64,000 nucleotides of DNA from Halomonas alkalisoli (GCF_021412585.1 NZ_JAKCMI010000027.1:1-64000); one strand, 5' to 3'. Counted from the stretch's first letter, positions 9,628 through 17,793 are shown. Notes: generated by a model from the letters alone, not told the origin. Numbers and translations: made by a program.

Positions 9628-9793
9628 TAGGAGCCTGTCGGACTTAACGCTGACCTACTGCGAGATCCGGTCTTTCGGCCAATTTTATTCGATCTGATTC
9701 GTTAAATAGCGGGCTATTCGCCTTATCAGATCGATAAACTTGTCTCGAAATCCAAATCTCTCGTGACGATCGGTCAAATCCGACAGGCTCCTA
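9628..9793. mobile_element. 166-bp MITE-like repeat, copy 1
   Basis: The element begins TAGGAGCCTGTCGGACTT and ends AAATCCGACAGGCTCCTA, giving terminal inverted repeats of about 14 bp (GGAGCCTGTCGGA) inside flanking TA dinucleotides. The centre holds a further palindrome (CGATCTGAT ... AATAGCGGGCTATT ... ATCAGATCG). It has no coding capacity. A copy with only three differences is at 25319-25484. Small size, terminal repeats, TA flanks and near-identity of dispersed copies point to a miniature inverted-repeat element mobilised in trans; the parent transposase is not in this window. Confidence 0.82.
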
Positions 9794-9848
9794 GTCGATG
9801 CGGGTTGAAGGGCCCGAAAGGCCAGCATTGCCCCGAGCAAGCGCTAGG

Positions 9849-10664
9849 TCAAGTATCTGTCACAGGCCTGGCGGCATGCCAGGCCTGCAGTCGAGTCCAT
9901 CCCAGCAGCCAGAGCGTGGCCACCCCGAACCCGGCCAGGGTGCCCAGGAACAGGCCCAGGGTGGCATAGGTGAGGGAGATGCACAGGGCGTAGCAGAGCA
10001 GTGCACCCAGGCCGGCCGGATAGTGCTTGATCACCGTGGCGGCCGGCGCTGCGCCGTGGGTGAGGTGCAGGATCACGAGCAGCGGGAACATGGAGATCGG
10101 GAAGGCCGCCAGCATTCCCGCCCAGGAGGCGGGCAGCAGATGAGCGAGACCTGTCACCAGGAACACGATGGCGGTAGCCAGCGCCGCCCGCATCCCCAGT
10201 GCCGCCCAGCGGGAGCCGCCGGGCCTGATCGTGACCCGGGTCTCCGCGACGTGGCGATAGAGCCAGGTGAAGGCAAGGATGGCCAGCAGAGTGACCAGGG
10301 TTCCGGTCAGGCGGGTGAAGTCGAACCGGGTCAGCAGCAGGCTGGCCAGGAACCAGGCCGTCAGTCCACCGGCGGTTCCCGCGAGCACTCCCCTGATGCC
10401 GTCGCGACGGCCGCAGATCAGGTAGCCGCCACCCAGCGCCATGGTGGCAGTAAAGCCAGCCAGGCTGTACACCGCGCTCTCGGCGGCAAAGCCCGGAGCT
10501 ATCTCCAGCCCGATGAAGAACAGGGCGATGGCGGTACCCAGCGGGTAGCCGGCGAGCAGACCGGCCATGCGGGTGCTGACGCGTTCGGCGACCATCGCCA
10601 GCCCCAGCACGATGCCGATCGATACCACCAGCTTGGCCAGCTGCCAGCTCAGAGGAACATCCAT
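9849..10664 (-). CDS. Multi-pass inner-membrane protein of unknown function
   Basis: This encodes 271 residues from the ATG at 10664 (AGGA upstream; an in-frame ATG at 10739 overlaps the neighbouring gene). About eight to nine hydrophobic segments span the protein, for example KLVVSIGIVLGLAMVAE, GTAIALFFIGLEI, LVTLLAILAFTWL, TAIVFLVTGLAHLLP and YATLGLFLGTLAGFGVATLW. There is no recognisable transporter signature, though repeated Gly-rich helices suggest two related halves. It is 10 bp downstream of the 10675-11121 gene on the same strand and is probably co-transcribed with it. Function unknown. Confidence 0.72.
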   Translation of the reverse strand: MDVPLSWQLAKLVVSIGIVLGLAMVAERVSTRMAGLLAGYPLGTAIALFFIGLEIAPGFAAESAVYSLAGFTATMALGGGYLICGRRDGIRGVLAGTAGGLTAWFLASLLLTRFDFTRLTGTLVTLLAILAFTWLYRHVAETRVTIRPGGSRWAALGMRAALATAIVFLVTGLAHLLPASWAGMLAAFPISMFPLLVILHLTHGAAPAATVIKHYPAGLGALLCYALCISLTYATLGLFLGTLAGFGVATLWLLGWTRLQAWHAARPVTDT

Positions 10665-10674
10665 GAGGTGTCCT

Positions 10675-11121
10675 CTAGACGAGTCGCAGGCCCTGGCGAT
10701 CGGCCCAGGCGGCGCCGACTGCATGGGTGAGTTTGTCATGAAGGTGCGCCGGCAGGGCGGCCCTGGCGGCCTCTACGTCATCGAAGCTGCGGTTGAGCAG
10801 CCAGCAGTAGGCCCAGGCGCAGGCCTCGTCGTCGCTATGTGGTGCAGGTCGCGCCGGCATCTGCATCAGCAGGAACGCGGCGGTACGCGCCGCCCAGAGT
10901 GGAATGATGTCGCCGGCTTCGGGACGACTCCAGGCCACGAGCGTGTCACCGTCGGGCGTCTCGTCGGGTTGGCCCAGCTTGGCCACCCGGGCGGTCTCGG
11001 CCAGTATCAGCGCGAGCCTGTCCGGGTCGCCGCTTCCCAGCTTGCGCCACTGTGCGATCAGGGCAGGCATGCCCCGACGCACCTTGGCATAGAAGCCGCT
11101 TTGCGGCATGGTTTCGTTCAT
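10675..11121 (-). CDS. Hypothetical cytoplasmic protein
   Basis: This encodes 148 residues from the ATG at 11121, which gives a start 25 bp from that of the divergent lyase gene; an ATG at 11166 would overlap that gene. The sequence (MNETMPQSGFYAKVRRG, IPLWAARTAAFLLMQMPARP, EACAWAYCWLLNRSFDDVEAAR) is helical and has an acidic-aromatic composition reminiscent of CRISPR Cse2-like proteins, but no cas gene is near and I do not assign that function. No signal or membrane segment. Forms a probable operon with the membrane protein downstream. Confidence 0.6.
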   Translation of the reverse strand: MNETMPQSGFYAKVRRGMPALIAQWRKLGSGDPDRLALILAETARVAKLGQPDETPDGDTLVAWSRPEAGDIIPLWAARTAAFLLMQMPARPAPHSDDEACAWAYCWLLNRSFDDVEAARAALPAHLHDKLTHAVGAAWADRQGLRLV

Positions 11122-11146
11122 CGTCGCTGCTTCCCGAGGAAAGAAC

Positions 11147-12340
11147 ATGGAGTTCGATTTTGCCACGCCCGTCGAGCGTCGCCACCCCGAACAGGGAAAG
11201 AGGCCTTCACAACAGTGGCCTTCACAGAAATGGCACCGCTATGACGACAGGGTGCTGCCACTGTGGGTCGCCGACATGGATTTTCAATCACCGCCAGCGG
11301 TCATCGAGGCGCTGCGGGCCCGCGTCGAACACGGCGTCTACGGCTATGGCATGGTACCCGACTCGCTACGCCGGACTCTATGCGAGTGGAGCGCCAGGGA
11401 GTACGGCTGGGCGATCGAGCCCGAGTGGCAACTGTGGCTACCCGGCGTGATGCCGGCGCTGCACCTGGCCAGCCTGGCACTGACCGAGCCGGGTGACGGC
11501 GTGTTGACCATCACGCCGATCTATCCGCCTTTCCTCAAGGTAGCCGAGCGTACGAGGCGGCTGCCCCAGCGGGCCGCGATGGCTCCGCCCCAGGCATCGG
11601 GCGAGCAGTGGCGCCTCGACATCGAAGCGCTGGAAGCGGCAATCACCCCGCGGACTCGCCTGCTGCTGTGGTGCCACCCCCACAACCCCACCGGCCGGGT
11701 CTGGCGACATGAGGAGCTGGCCGCCCTGGCGGAGCTGGTGGAGCGCCACGACCTGCTGCTGGTCACCGATGAACTGCACTGCGACCTGCTGCTGGACCAG
11801 GGTGCCACGCATCGCCCGCTGGCGGCTGCCTTTCCCGAGCTGGCTGCCCGCACGATCACCCTCTGGGCGCCCTCCAAGACCTTCAATCTCGCTGGCCTGA
11901 CCACTGCCTGTGCCGTGATCGAAGACGAGGCGCTGCGTCATCGCTTTGCCGCCGCCCTTCGCGGCCTGATGCCTGACAGCAACGTGCTTGGCCTGGTGGC
12001 CGCCGAGGCGGCCTATGCCCATGGCGATCCGTGGCGACGGGCCTTGATCGAGGTGCTGCGCGGTCATCGCCGCACCCTGGTCGATCGGGTGGCCGCCTGG
12101 CCCGGTGCAGCCCTGAGTGTGCCCCAGTCCACCTACCTGGCATGGCTGGACCTGCGTGGCGCCGAAGGGCTGGCCGGAAAAACGGGCTCACCCCAGCAGG
12201 TGCTATTGGAGGAGGCCGGGGTGGCCCTCTCCGATGGCATCGCTTTCGGCTGGCCGGGGTTCGTGCGCCTCAACTTCGGCACCACCGCCGCTCAGCTCGA
12301 TGAGGCCCTGACACGGCTGGATGGTGTGTTGAAGGGGTGA
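11147..12340 (+). CDS. PLP-dependent C-S lyase / aminotransferase, PatB/MalY family
   Basis: This encodes 397 residues from the ATG at 11147 with GAGGAAAG upstream. It has the MalY/PatB opening (PLWVADMDFQSPPAVIEAL), the small-domain YGYGMVPDSL, the PLP-phosphate and ring contacts HNPTGRVW and VTDELHCDL, and the Schiff-base lysine Lys244 in APSKTFNLAGL. Known: these fold-type I enzymes cleave cystathionine or cysteine conjugates to thiol, pyruvate and ammonia. Cytoplasmic dimer. It diverges from the 10675-11121 gene across only 25 bp, so their promoters must overlap within coding DNA or the short gap. A hairpin terminator follows. Confidence 0.92.
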   Translation: MEFDFATPVERRHPEQGKRPSQQWPSQKWHRYDDRVLPLWVADMDFQSPPAVIEALRARVEHGVYGYGMVPDSLRRTLCEWSAREYGWAIEPEWQLWLPGVMPALHLASLALTEPGDGVLTITPIYPPFLKVAERTRRLPQRAAMAPPQASGEQWRLDIEALEAAITPRTRLLLWCHPHNPTGRVWRHEELAALAELVERHDLLLVTDELHCDLLLDQGATHRPLAAAFPELAARTITLWAPSKTFNLAGLTTACAVIEDEALRHRFAAALRGLMPDSNVLGLVAAEAAYAHGDPWRRALIEVLRGHRRTLVDRVAAWPGAALSVPQSTYLAWLDLRGAEGLAGKTGSPQQVLLEEAGVALSDGIAFGWPGFVRLNFGTTAAQLDEALTRLDGVLKG

Positions 12341-12344
12341 ACCG

Positions 12345-12370
12345 AAAAAGAGGCGGCCCCTGGCGGGGCC
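12345..12370 (-). terminator. Terminator between convergent lyase gene and cnoX
   Basis: A GGCCCC-TGGC-GGGGCC hairpin lies at 12355-12370. On the minus strand it is followed within 3-4 nt by a T-rich run (the AAAAAGAG at 12345-12352 read in reverse), fitting a terminator for cnoX. On the plus strand no T-tract follows. Confidence 0.5.
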
Positions 12371-12419
12371 TCCTCCTGAAACGATTGATCCTGCGCAATG
12401 ATGCTCGATAGCGTCGGGC

Positions 12420-13346
12420 TCAGTAGAGCAGGGTGAAGAGCCGGCGACGGTAGGACACGGTCAAGGGATGATCGGCCCCCAGGGCATCGAAGACCCTCAG
12501 CAGCGTCTTGCGGGCGGCGTCGTCGCCATAGGCGCGGTCCGCCTGCATCAGCTTCAGCAGCGCTTCCAGCCCCGCCTCGTACTGGCCATCGGCCACCTGG
12601 CGCAGCGCGCGCTTGAACTGCGCTTCGCTGTCGTCGCGCCCGGCCAGGGCTTCCAGCTCCTCACCGGTGGGCGCCTCTTCCCTGAATTCGACGCTGGCAC
12701 GCACCCCTCTTGCCGGTGCCGCGTCTCGCTCCTCGGGTGGCAGGTTGTCGAGCAGTGCCAGGGCCTCCCCGCTGCGCTCCTGGGCCACCAGTGCCCGCGC
12801 CAGCTCCACCTGGTAGGCGTAATGCTCGGGATGCTGCTGGACCAGTTCCTCGTAGAGCGTGCGGGCCGTCTCGGCGTCGCCCTGGGCCAGGGCCTCGGCG
12901 GCCTGTTCCTCGGGGCTGGCCGGGGCGTCTTCCGGGGCGGGGAAATAGCGGCCCAGCCACTCCCGGATCTCCTTCTCGGGCAGCGCACCCTGGAAGTGGT
13001 CGACCAGGCCGCCCTGGCTGATCAGCTTGACGTCGGGGACCGAGCGCACGCCCAGCTGGGCAGCGATGTCCTGGTTGTCTTCGATATTGAGCTTGGCCAG
13101 GATGAAGGCACCGCTGTACTCCCGGGTGAGCTTTTCCAGGATGGGCATCAGGGCCTTGCAGGGCTCGCACCAGGGGGCCCAGCAGTCGAGCAGTACCGGC
13201 ACCTGGGTGGAGAACTCCAGCACTTGCTGGATGTTGTTGCGATCGACATCGATGATCAGCTGCTCATCGCTCGGGGCCGCTGCAGGCGATGGGGCGGGCT
13301 CCGGGGGCGTCAGGGGGGCACCGCTGCGGGGATCGACGATGGACAT
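12420..13346 (-). CDS. cnoX: Chaperedoxin CnoX (YbbN family), with CXXC active site
   Basis: This encodes 308 residues from the ATG at 13346 (AAGGT upstream). A short Pro/Ala-rich N-terminus leads to a thioredoxin domain (about 30-140) with the motif WAPWCEPC (Cys60, Cys63), and then a TPR-like C-terminal region (about 150-308) that matches YbbN. Known: CnoX couples thioredoxin and holdase activity and hands oxidatively unfolded clients to GroEL or DnaK/J; the E. coli protein lacks the CXXC cysteines, while other bacteria keep them. Inferred: this one should be able to reduce disulfides as well as hold clients. Cytoplasmic, monocistronic. Confidence 0.9.
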   Translation of the reverse strand: MSIVDPRSGAPLTPPEPAPSPAAAPSDEQLIIDVDRNNIQQVLEFSTQVPVLLDCWAPWCEPCKALMPILEKLTREYSGAFILAKLNIEDNQDIAAQLGVRSVPDVKLISQGGLVDHFQGALPEKEIREWLGRYFPAPEDAPASPEEQAAEALAQGDAETARTLYEELVQQHPEHYAYQVELARALVAQERSGEALALLDNLPPEERDAAPARGVRASVEFREEAPTGEELEALAGRDDSEAQFKRALRQVADGQYEAGLEALLKLMQADRAYGDDAARKTLLRVFDALGADHPLTVSYRRRLFTLLY

Positions 13347-13545
13347 GGGCACAGACCTTTCATGAAGGTGAATTTGTTCGATAGATGCGGGTGACTGGCC
13401 CATGATTCAAGGGCAGGGGTGCGAATCGTTTCAGCCTGGCGTTGGCGATCTGGCCAAGCCGGCGGGGCATCCCGGCATGTGCTGTGGTAGTCTCGGATTC
13501 GTCTGGCCGGAACGGTGCCAGGCGTCACGATACGAGGAGCCGCCG

Positions 13546-14214
13546 ATGGCGACATACCAACTCAACAGCAGTAGCGACCTGATCGAAAACCCCTCTCCTC
13601 GCTGCGCCTGCATGCTGGTGCTGGACACCTCCGCCTCGATGTTCGGCCAGCCGATACGCGAGCTGAATGCGGGCGTTCAGGCCTTCATCTCCGCGATCAA
13701 GGAGGATGACATGGCCGCCTGCTCGGTCGAGCTTGGCGTCATCACGGCGGGGGGCAAGGTCACCGAGCAGCTGCCGTTCACCACCGCCATGAACATCTCC
13801 CAGTGTCGCCACTTCGCCGCATCCGGGCTCACCCCGCTGGGGGCGGCCATGGAGCTGGCGCTGGACCGGCTGGAAGAGCGCACGGCAGCCTACCGCAAGG
13901 CCGGTGTCGCCTACTACCAGCCCTGGCTGGTGGTCATCAGCGATGGCGTTCCCACCGACCAGTGGCAGGCGGCATCGGCCAGGGCCCGTTCCCTGGCACA
14001 GCAGCGCAAGATGGTGGTGATGCCGGTGGGGGTCGAGGAGGCCGATCTCGAGGCGCTCAGCGCCTTCTCGACGCGTCCGGCCAAGCGGCTCGACGGCCTG
14101 AAGTTTCGCGAGTTCTTCCTCTGGCTGTCGGCCAGCATGAGCCGCGTCTCCGCCTCGGCTTCTACCACCGAACAGGTCCGGCTACCGCCGACCGACAGCT
14201 GGGACAGTATCTGA
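13546..14214 (+). CDS. vWA domain protein, TerY-like
   Basis: This encodes 222 residues from the ATG at 13546 with a GAGGAG ribosome site. A single von Willebrand A domain fills the protein; the metal-ion-dependent adhesion site is complete: Asp27-Thr-Ser-Ala-Ser31, Thr96 in GLTPLG and Asp133 in VISDGVPTD. This is the TerY form found in three-gene cassettes with a protein kinase and a PP2C phosphatase. Known: comparative genomics ties such TerY triads to tellurite/stress loci as a proposed phospho-signalling module. No signal peptide, so it should be cytoplasmic. First gene of the cassette; 34 bp separates it from the kinase gene. Confidence 0.87.
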   Translation: MATYQLNSSSDLIENPSPRCACMLVLDTSASMFGQPIRELNAGVQAFISAIKEDDMAACSVELGVITAGGKVTEQLPFTTAMNISQCRHFAASGLTPLGAAMELALDRLEERTAAYRKAGVAYYQPWLVVISDGVPTDQWQAASARARSLAQQRKMVVMPVGVEEADLEALSAFSTRPAKRLDGLKFREFFLWLSASMSRVSASASTTEQVRLPPTDSWDSI

Positions 14215-14248
14215 GCATGCCCCAACGCGTCGATGGGAGGGAGGTCTA

Positions 14249-15232
14249 GTGGCATTGCGGGCAAGGGTCGTGACGGATTCGCTGGGCAAGACGCGCCGGC
14301 TCGGCAAGCGCCTGGAGCGCGGCGGGGAAGGGGAGATATTCGCTCTCCAGGAACGCCCCGACGTGATCGTCAAGTGGTACTACCCCGAGGTCCTGGACAA
14401 GCGCGGCGACGAGTTGCACCGCAAGGTGGAAGCCATGCGCGAGCTGCGCGATGCGCACATGACCCGCGATGTCTGCTGGCCCCTGATCCGCGTCTTCGAC
14501 GACAAGCACCGCTGGATCGGCTTCGCCATGTATCGGGCGCGGGGCGTCAGGATGGGCTTTCTGGCCCATGCCCTGCTCTATCAGCGCTACTTCCCCGGGC
14601 TGGATCGCCGGCAGATCGTCGACTATCTGATCCGCTTCGTCGAGATCGTCCAGCAGCTGCATCGCGCCGGCGTCTGCATCGGCGACTATAACCTCAATAA
14701 TATCTTCTGCGTGCCCTCGACCCAGGAGGTCACGCTGATCGACTGCGACAGCTACCAGCTGCGCATGGGCGGCACCTTCTACCCTTGCCCGGTGGGTAGC
14801 CCCGACATGACCCCCAAGGAGCATCAGGGCGTCGCCTTTCGCGATATCGTGCGGACGCCCCGCAGCGAGGCGTTCTCGCTCGCCATCGTACTCTTCAAGT
14901 GCCTGATGCTGGGACGCCACCCCTACGACATCGTCGGCGGCGACGACCCGGTCCGCAATCTCCGTCGCGGCAACTTCGCTTACGGGCACGGCCAGCGCGA
15001 TGTGCCCCAGGGGGCCTGGTACGACCTCTGGCGCGAGCTGCCCGAGCCGATTCGCGACATGTTCGTCACCACCTTCACGGCGGGTGCCTGCGCGCCGAGC
15101 CGCCGCGCGACACTGCCGCAGTGGCATGCCGCCTTGACGACGTATCGTCAACAGCTGGAAGCCGGTGAGTGCCCCCGTGAACTTGCCAGACCCAGCGCGA
15201 AGCCGGATTCGCAGGTACTGCATGCCCGATGA
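14249..15232 (+). CDS. Protein kinase of TerY-type triad
   Basis: This encodes 327 residues from a GTG at 14249 with a strong GGGAGGGAGG site just upstream. Kinase motifs are divergent but present: glycine loop RGGEGEIF (24-31), Lys42 in VIVKWY, catalytic loop CIGDYNLNN with Asp146 and Asn151, and metal-binding Asp165 in LIDCDSY in place of DFG. The C-lobe continues to about 300 (AFSLAIVLFKCLMLGRHPY). No transmembrane segment or helix-hairpin-helix tail is obvious. Inferred: Ser/Thr kinase opposing the PP2C phosphatase encoded next, with the vWA protein as substrate or scaffold. Its end overlaps the phosphatase start. Confidence 0.85.
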   Translation: MALRARVVTDSLGKTRRLGKRLERGGEGEIFALQERPDVIVKWYYPEVLDKRGDELHRKVEAMRELRDAHMTRDVCWPLIRVFDDKHRWIGFAMYRARGVRMGFLAHALLYQRYFPGLDRRQIVDYLIRFVEIVQQLHRAGVCIGDYNLNNIFCVPSTQEVTLIDCDSYQLRMGGTFYPCPVGSPDMTPKEHQGVAFRDIVRTPRSEAFSLAIVLFKCLMLGRHPYDIVGGDDPVRNLRRGNFAYGHGQRDVPQGAWYDLWRELPEPIRDMFVTTFTAGACAPSRRATLPQWHAALTTYRQQLEAGECPRELARPSAKPDSQVLHAR

Positions 15233-16100
15233 GCTGAGCCACGCCGAACCCGAACGGCAGGAGGGGGGCTGGGCGGCCCTGGCCACGGCGGTGCCGGGGC
15301 TGGCGCACCTGGAGGCGGCCGCGCCGCTGCCCTGCCAGGACGCCGCCGCCGCTGTGGGGGGGCGACGCCCCGTTGCGATAGTGGCCGATGGCGCCGGCAG
15401 TTCGCCGGCCTCCGACCGTGGCGCCCAGGTCGTGGTCACGGCCCTGCGACGGCTGCTGGATACCCTGGAAGCCCAGGTGGGGCAGTTGCTGGATAGCGTG
15501 GCGCCCCCCGAGGCGGCGGACAACGAGGCGTTCACGCGGATGCTGGTCAAGCATGCCCAGGGCGTGCTGCAGGACCAGGCGACTGAGCAGCGACGCCCGG
15601 TTCGCGACCTGCGCTGTACCCTGCTGCTCGCCGTCGCGGGGCAGGCTCGGCTGCTGTGGCTCAAGGTCGGTGACGGCGCCCTCGTGGTGGAGCGGGCCGT
15701 GCCGGTCGAGGCCGGCGTGGATTCGAGCGAGCCCGGCCTGATGCCCGACCTGAGCACCCTGGGCGAGCCCGGCAAGGGCGAGTTCGCCAACCAGACCGTT
15801 TTCGTCGACGAGAAGCTGACGCCCGAGCAGGTGCAGTGGGGCAGCCTGGATATCGCGCGAGTGACCGGCGTGGCGGCCATGAGCGACGGTGCCGCCGAGA
15901 AGCTGGTCTCGCTTGACGGCGAGCGGGTGTCGGGCCAGCTCAGCCACTGGCTCGACGACCTGCGACGGGGCCGGCTGCGTCAACGCGACCTGGTCCGGCT
16001 CTTCTACAGCGATGCCTTCTGTCGCGGCACCAGCGGTGACGATCGCAGCATCGCCCTCGCCGCCCGGGACCTGCCGCCCCACGATATCGTCCAAACGTAG
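15222..16100 (+). CDS. PP2C-family Ser/Thr phosphatase of TerY-type triad
   Basis: This encodes 292 residues from the ATG at 15222, overlapping the kinase gene by 11 bp; an in-frame GTG at 15165 is an alternative that adds 19 residues. PP2C metal ligands are visible: PCQDA (38-41), ADGAGS with Asp56, MSDGA with Asp222 and the terminal GDDRS (272-276). The family's usual size is about 240-300. Known: PP2C enzymes are Mg/Mn-dependent phosphoserine/threonine phosphatases. Overlap with the kinase gene indicates coupled synthesis, fitting a kinase/phosphatase switch acting with the vWA protein. Confidence 0.85.
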   Translation: MPDELSHAEPERQEGGWAALATAVPGLAHLEAAAPLPCQDAAAAVGGRRPVAIVADGAGSSPASDRGAQVVVTALRRLLDTLEAQVGQLLDSVAPPEAADNEAFTRMLVKHAQGVLQDQATEQRRPVRDLRCTLLLAVAGQARLLWLKVGDGALVVERAVPVEAGVDSSEPGLMPDLSTLGEPGKGEFANQTVFVDEKLTPEQVQWGSLDIARVTGVAAMSDGAAEKLVSLDGERVSGQLSHWLDDLRRGRLRQRDLVRLFYSDAFCRGTSGDDRSIALAARDLPPHDIVQT

Positions 16101-16348
16101 TGAGAACGTAGGGATTTCAGGAAGACTTGCAGCTGGCTGCGAGGATCACATCGTGCGTGCTGACAATCCAGTCCTTCCTTTCCCCAGCTCTCCAGCGTCG
16201 GGCGGCTTTGTACGTCACCGAACAGATAACCCTCTCGCCCTGTTTTATTCTGCGGACAGTTTCTGCGTCCGGCCATTTCCATGCCCTTCTTGTCGGCCTC
16301 GATGTCCACGCCATCCATTCAGCGATTCACCCCAATAGGCCCGATCAC

Positions 16349-17392
16349 ATGACACAGAAACCCAAGCTCATTAATCTCGCCCTTCAGGGCGGAGGTGCGC
16401 ATGGCGCTTTCACGTGGGGGGTGCTGGACCGGATTCTTGAGGACGGGCGGCTGCAGATCGCCGGGATTTCGGGTACTTCGGCGGGAGCGATGAACGCGGT
16501 GGCGCTGGCCGATGGCTTTACCCGCGATGGCCCCGAAGGCGGGCGCGCGGCCCTCGAGCACTTCTGGCGACGCATGGGCGAGGGCGCGAAGAACAGCCCG
16601 CTGAAACGCACGCCCTACGACGTTCTGACGGGCCGCTGGGGGCTGCAGAACAACCTCATGTATCACGCCATGGATGCACTCTCCCGAGTGGCTTCGCCCT
16701 ACCAGCTGAATCCCATGAATATCAATCCATTGCGTGATCTGGTGGAAAAGAGCATCGATTTCGACAGGGTGCGTCAGTGCACGGCGTTCAAACTGTACAT
16801 TTCGGCCACTAACGTGGAGAGCGGCAATGTCAAGGTTTTCCCTCGCGAGGAGATAACGTTGGACATGTTGATGGCCTCGGCCTGTCTTCCGCATATCTAT
16901 CAGGCGGTCGAGATCGACGGCGTGCCATATTGGGATGGCGGCTACATGGGTAATCCGTCGCTGTTTCCCTTTCACGGCGAGACCGGTACCGACGATATCG
17001 TGGTGATCCAGATCAATCCGATCGAGCGCAAGGGCGCGCCGAAGAGCTCCCAGGACATACAGAACCGGATGAACGAGATCAGTTTCAACAGCAGTCTGCT
17101 CAAGGAACTGCGCGGAATCGACTTCGTTGATCGGCTGATCCGTCAGGGCAAGCTATCGGCCGATGAATACCATCAGGTTCGGGTGCATGTCGTGGAAAAC
17201 CAGGCGGAGCTGATACCGCTCGGCGCCTCATCGAAGATGAATGCCGAATGGAAGTTTCTCACCAAGCTTCGCGACCTCGGCCGTGACACCGCCACGCGCT
17301 GGCTGGAGGAAAATTTTTCCGCTATCGGTGAGCGTTCGAGTGTCGATCTTCGTCAGATTTTCCAAGGCATCGGCGCCCAGCACCAGGGTTAG
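16349..17392 (+). CDS. Patatin-like phospholipase
   Basis: This encodes 347 residues from the ATG at 16349; the frame is open for 74 codons upstream but without a plausible start signal. The oxyanion hole GGGAHG (14-19), nucleophile Ser44 in GTSAG and Asp196 in WDGG form the full Ser-Asp dyad of patatin lipases. There is no signal peptide, so it probably acts in the cytoplasm on membrane lipids or on storage polymer; the nearby phaB makes the latter imaginable but unproven. It lies 248 bp after the phosphatase gene, in which gap I see no gene, so it is probably transcribed separately. Confidence 0.9.
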   Translation: MTQKPKLINLALQGGGAHGAFTWGVLDRILEDGRLQIAGISGTSAGAMNAVALADGFTRDGPEGGRAALEHFWRRMGEGAKNSPLKRTPYDVLTGRWGLQNNLMYHAMDALSRVASPYQLNPMNINPLRDLVEKSIDFDRVRQCTAFKLYISATNVESGNVKVFPREEITLDMLMASACLPHIYQAVEIDGVPYWDGGYMGNPSLFPFHGETGTDDIVVIQINPIERKGAPKSSQDIQNRMNEISFNSSLLKELRGIDFVDRLIRQGKLSADEYHQVRVHVVENQAELIPLGASSKMNAEWKFLTKLRDLGRDTATRWLEENFSAIGERSSVDLRQIFQGIGAQHQG

Positions 17393-17479
17393 GTTCGACA
17401 GCAAACGTAAGCATGAGGCTAACCGGCCATTCTGTGGGGCGTCGAGCACACATTCGGTGGCTGGGCACAGGCGTGCCAC

Positions 17480-17674
17480 AATTGGTATCGAAAGCGAACC
17501 GATGACCGGTCATCGTGATGACGCCCAATAAAAAAACCGAGGCTTGGAAGCCTCGGCCTTTTCGAAGATGGTAGCGGGGACCGCTGAATTGGTATCGAAA
17601 GCGAACCGATGACCGGTCATCGTGATGACGCTCAATAAAAAAACCGAGGCTTGTGGCCTCGGTTTTTTCGAAGA

Positions 17675-17689
<15 letters not shown>
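17480..17689. repeat. Tandem duplication containing terminator and tRNA 3' end
   Basis: Copy A spans 17480-17583 and copy B 17587-17689, separated by 3 nt and about 95 percent alike. Each begins AATTGGTATCGAAAGCGAAC, carries a CCGAGGC hairpin with A/T tracts, and ends TGGTAGCGGGGACCG. In copy B this end is the last 15 nt of the initiator tRNA gene (minus strand). Copy A therefore holds a second, orphan tRNA 3' end. The copies differ around the hairpin loop (copy B is one base shorter). Confidence 0.92.
17637..17668 (-). terminator. Terminator of initiator tRNA transcript
   Basis: The stem CCGAGGC / GCCTCGG has a 5-nt loop and is bounded by seven A residues on one side and six T on the other, so it works in both directions. 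On the minus strand it lies 6 bp beyond the tRNA 3' end. A duplicate hairpin (17537-17556, longer stem CCGAGGCTT / AAGCCTCGG) lies in repeat copy A. Confidence 0.87.
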
Positions 17690-17751
<62 letters not shown>

Positions 17752-17765
17752 TCAACGTGGTGCGA

Positions 17766-17793
17766 ATACTACTCCTTTTCTGCGCCATGTCAA
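17766..17793 (-). promoter_or_regulatory. Sigma-70 promoter of tRNA-fMet gene
   Basis: On the minus strand TTGACA (17788-17793) is separated by 16 bp from TAGTAT (17766-17771), the latter about 15 bp from the tRNA 5' end. The -35 is a perfect consensus match. Confidence 0.78.

Noticed and set aside
10675..11121. Cse2/CRISPR-like helical protein
   Set aside because: A vague resemblance in helical content only; no cas genes or repeat array anywhere in the window.
14246..15880. 544-codon antisense frame over the kinase/phosphatase genes
   Set aside because: Composition artefact; both sense proteins carry complete catalytic motifs.
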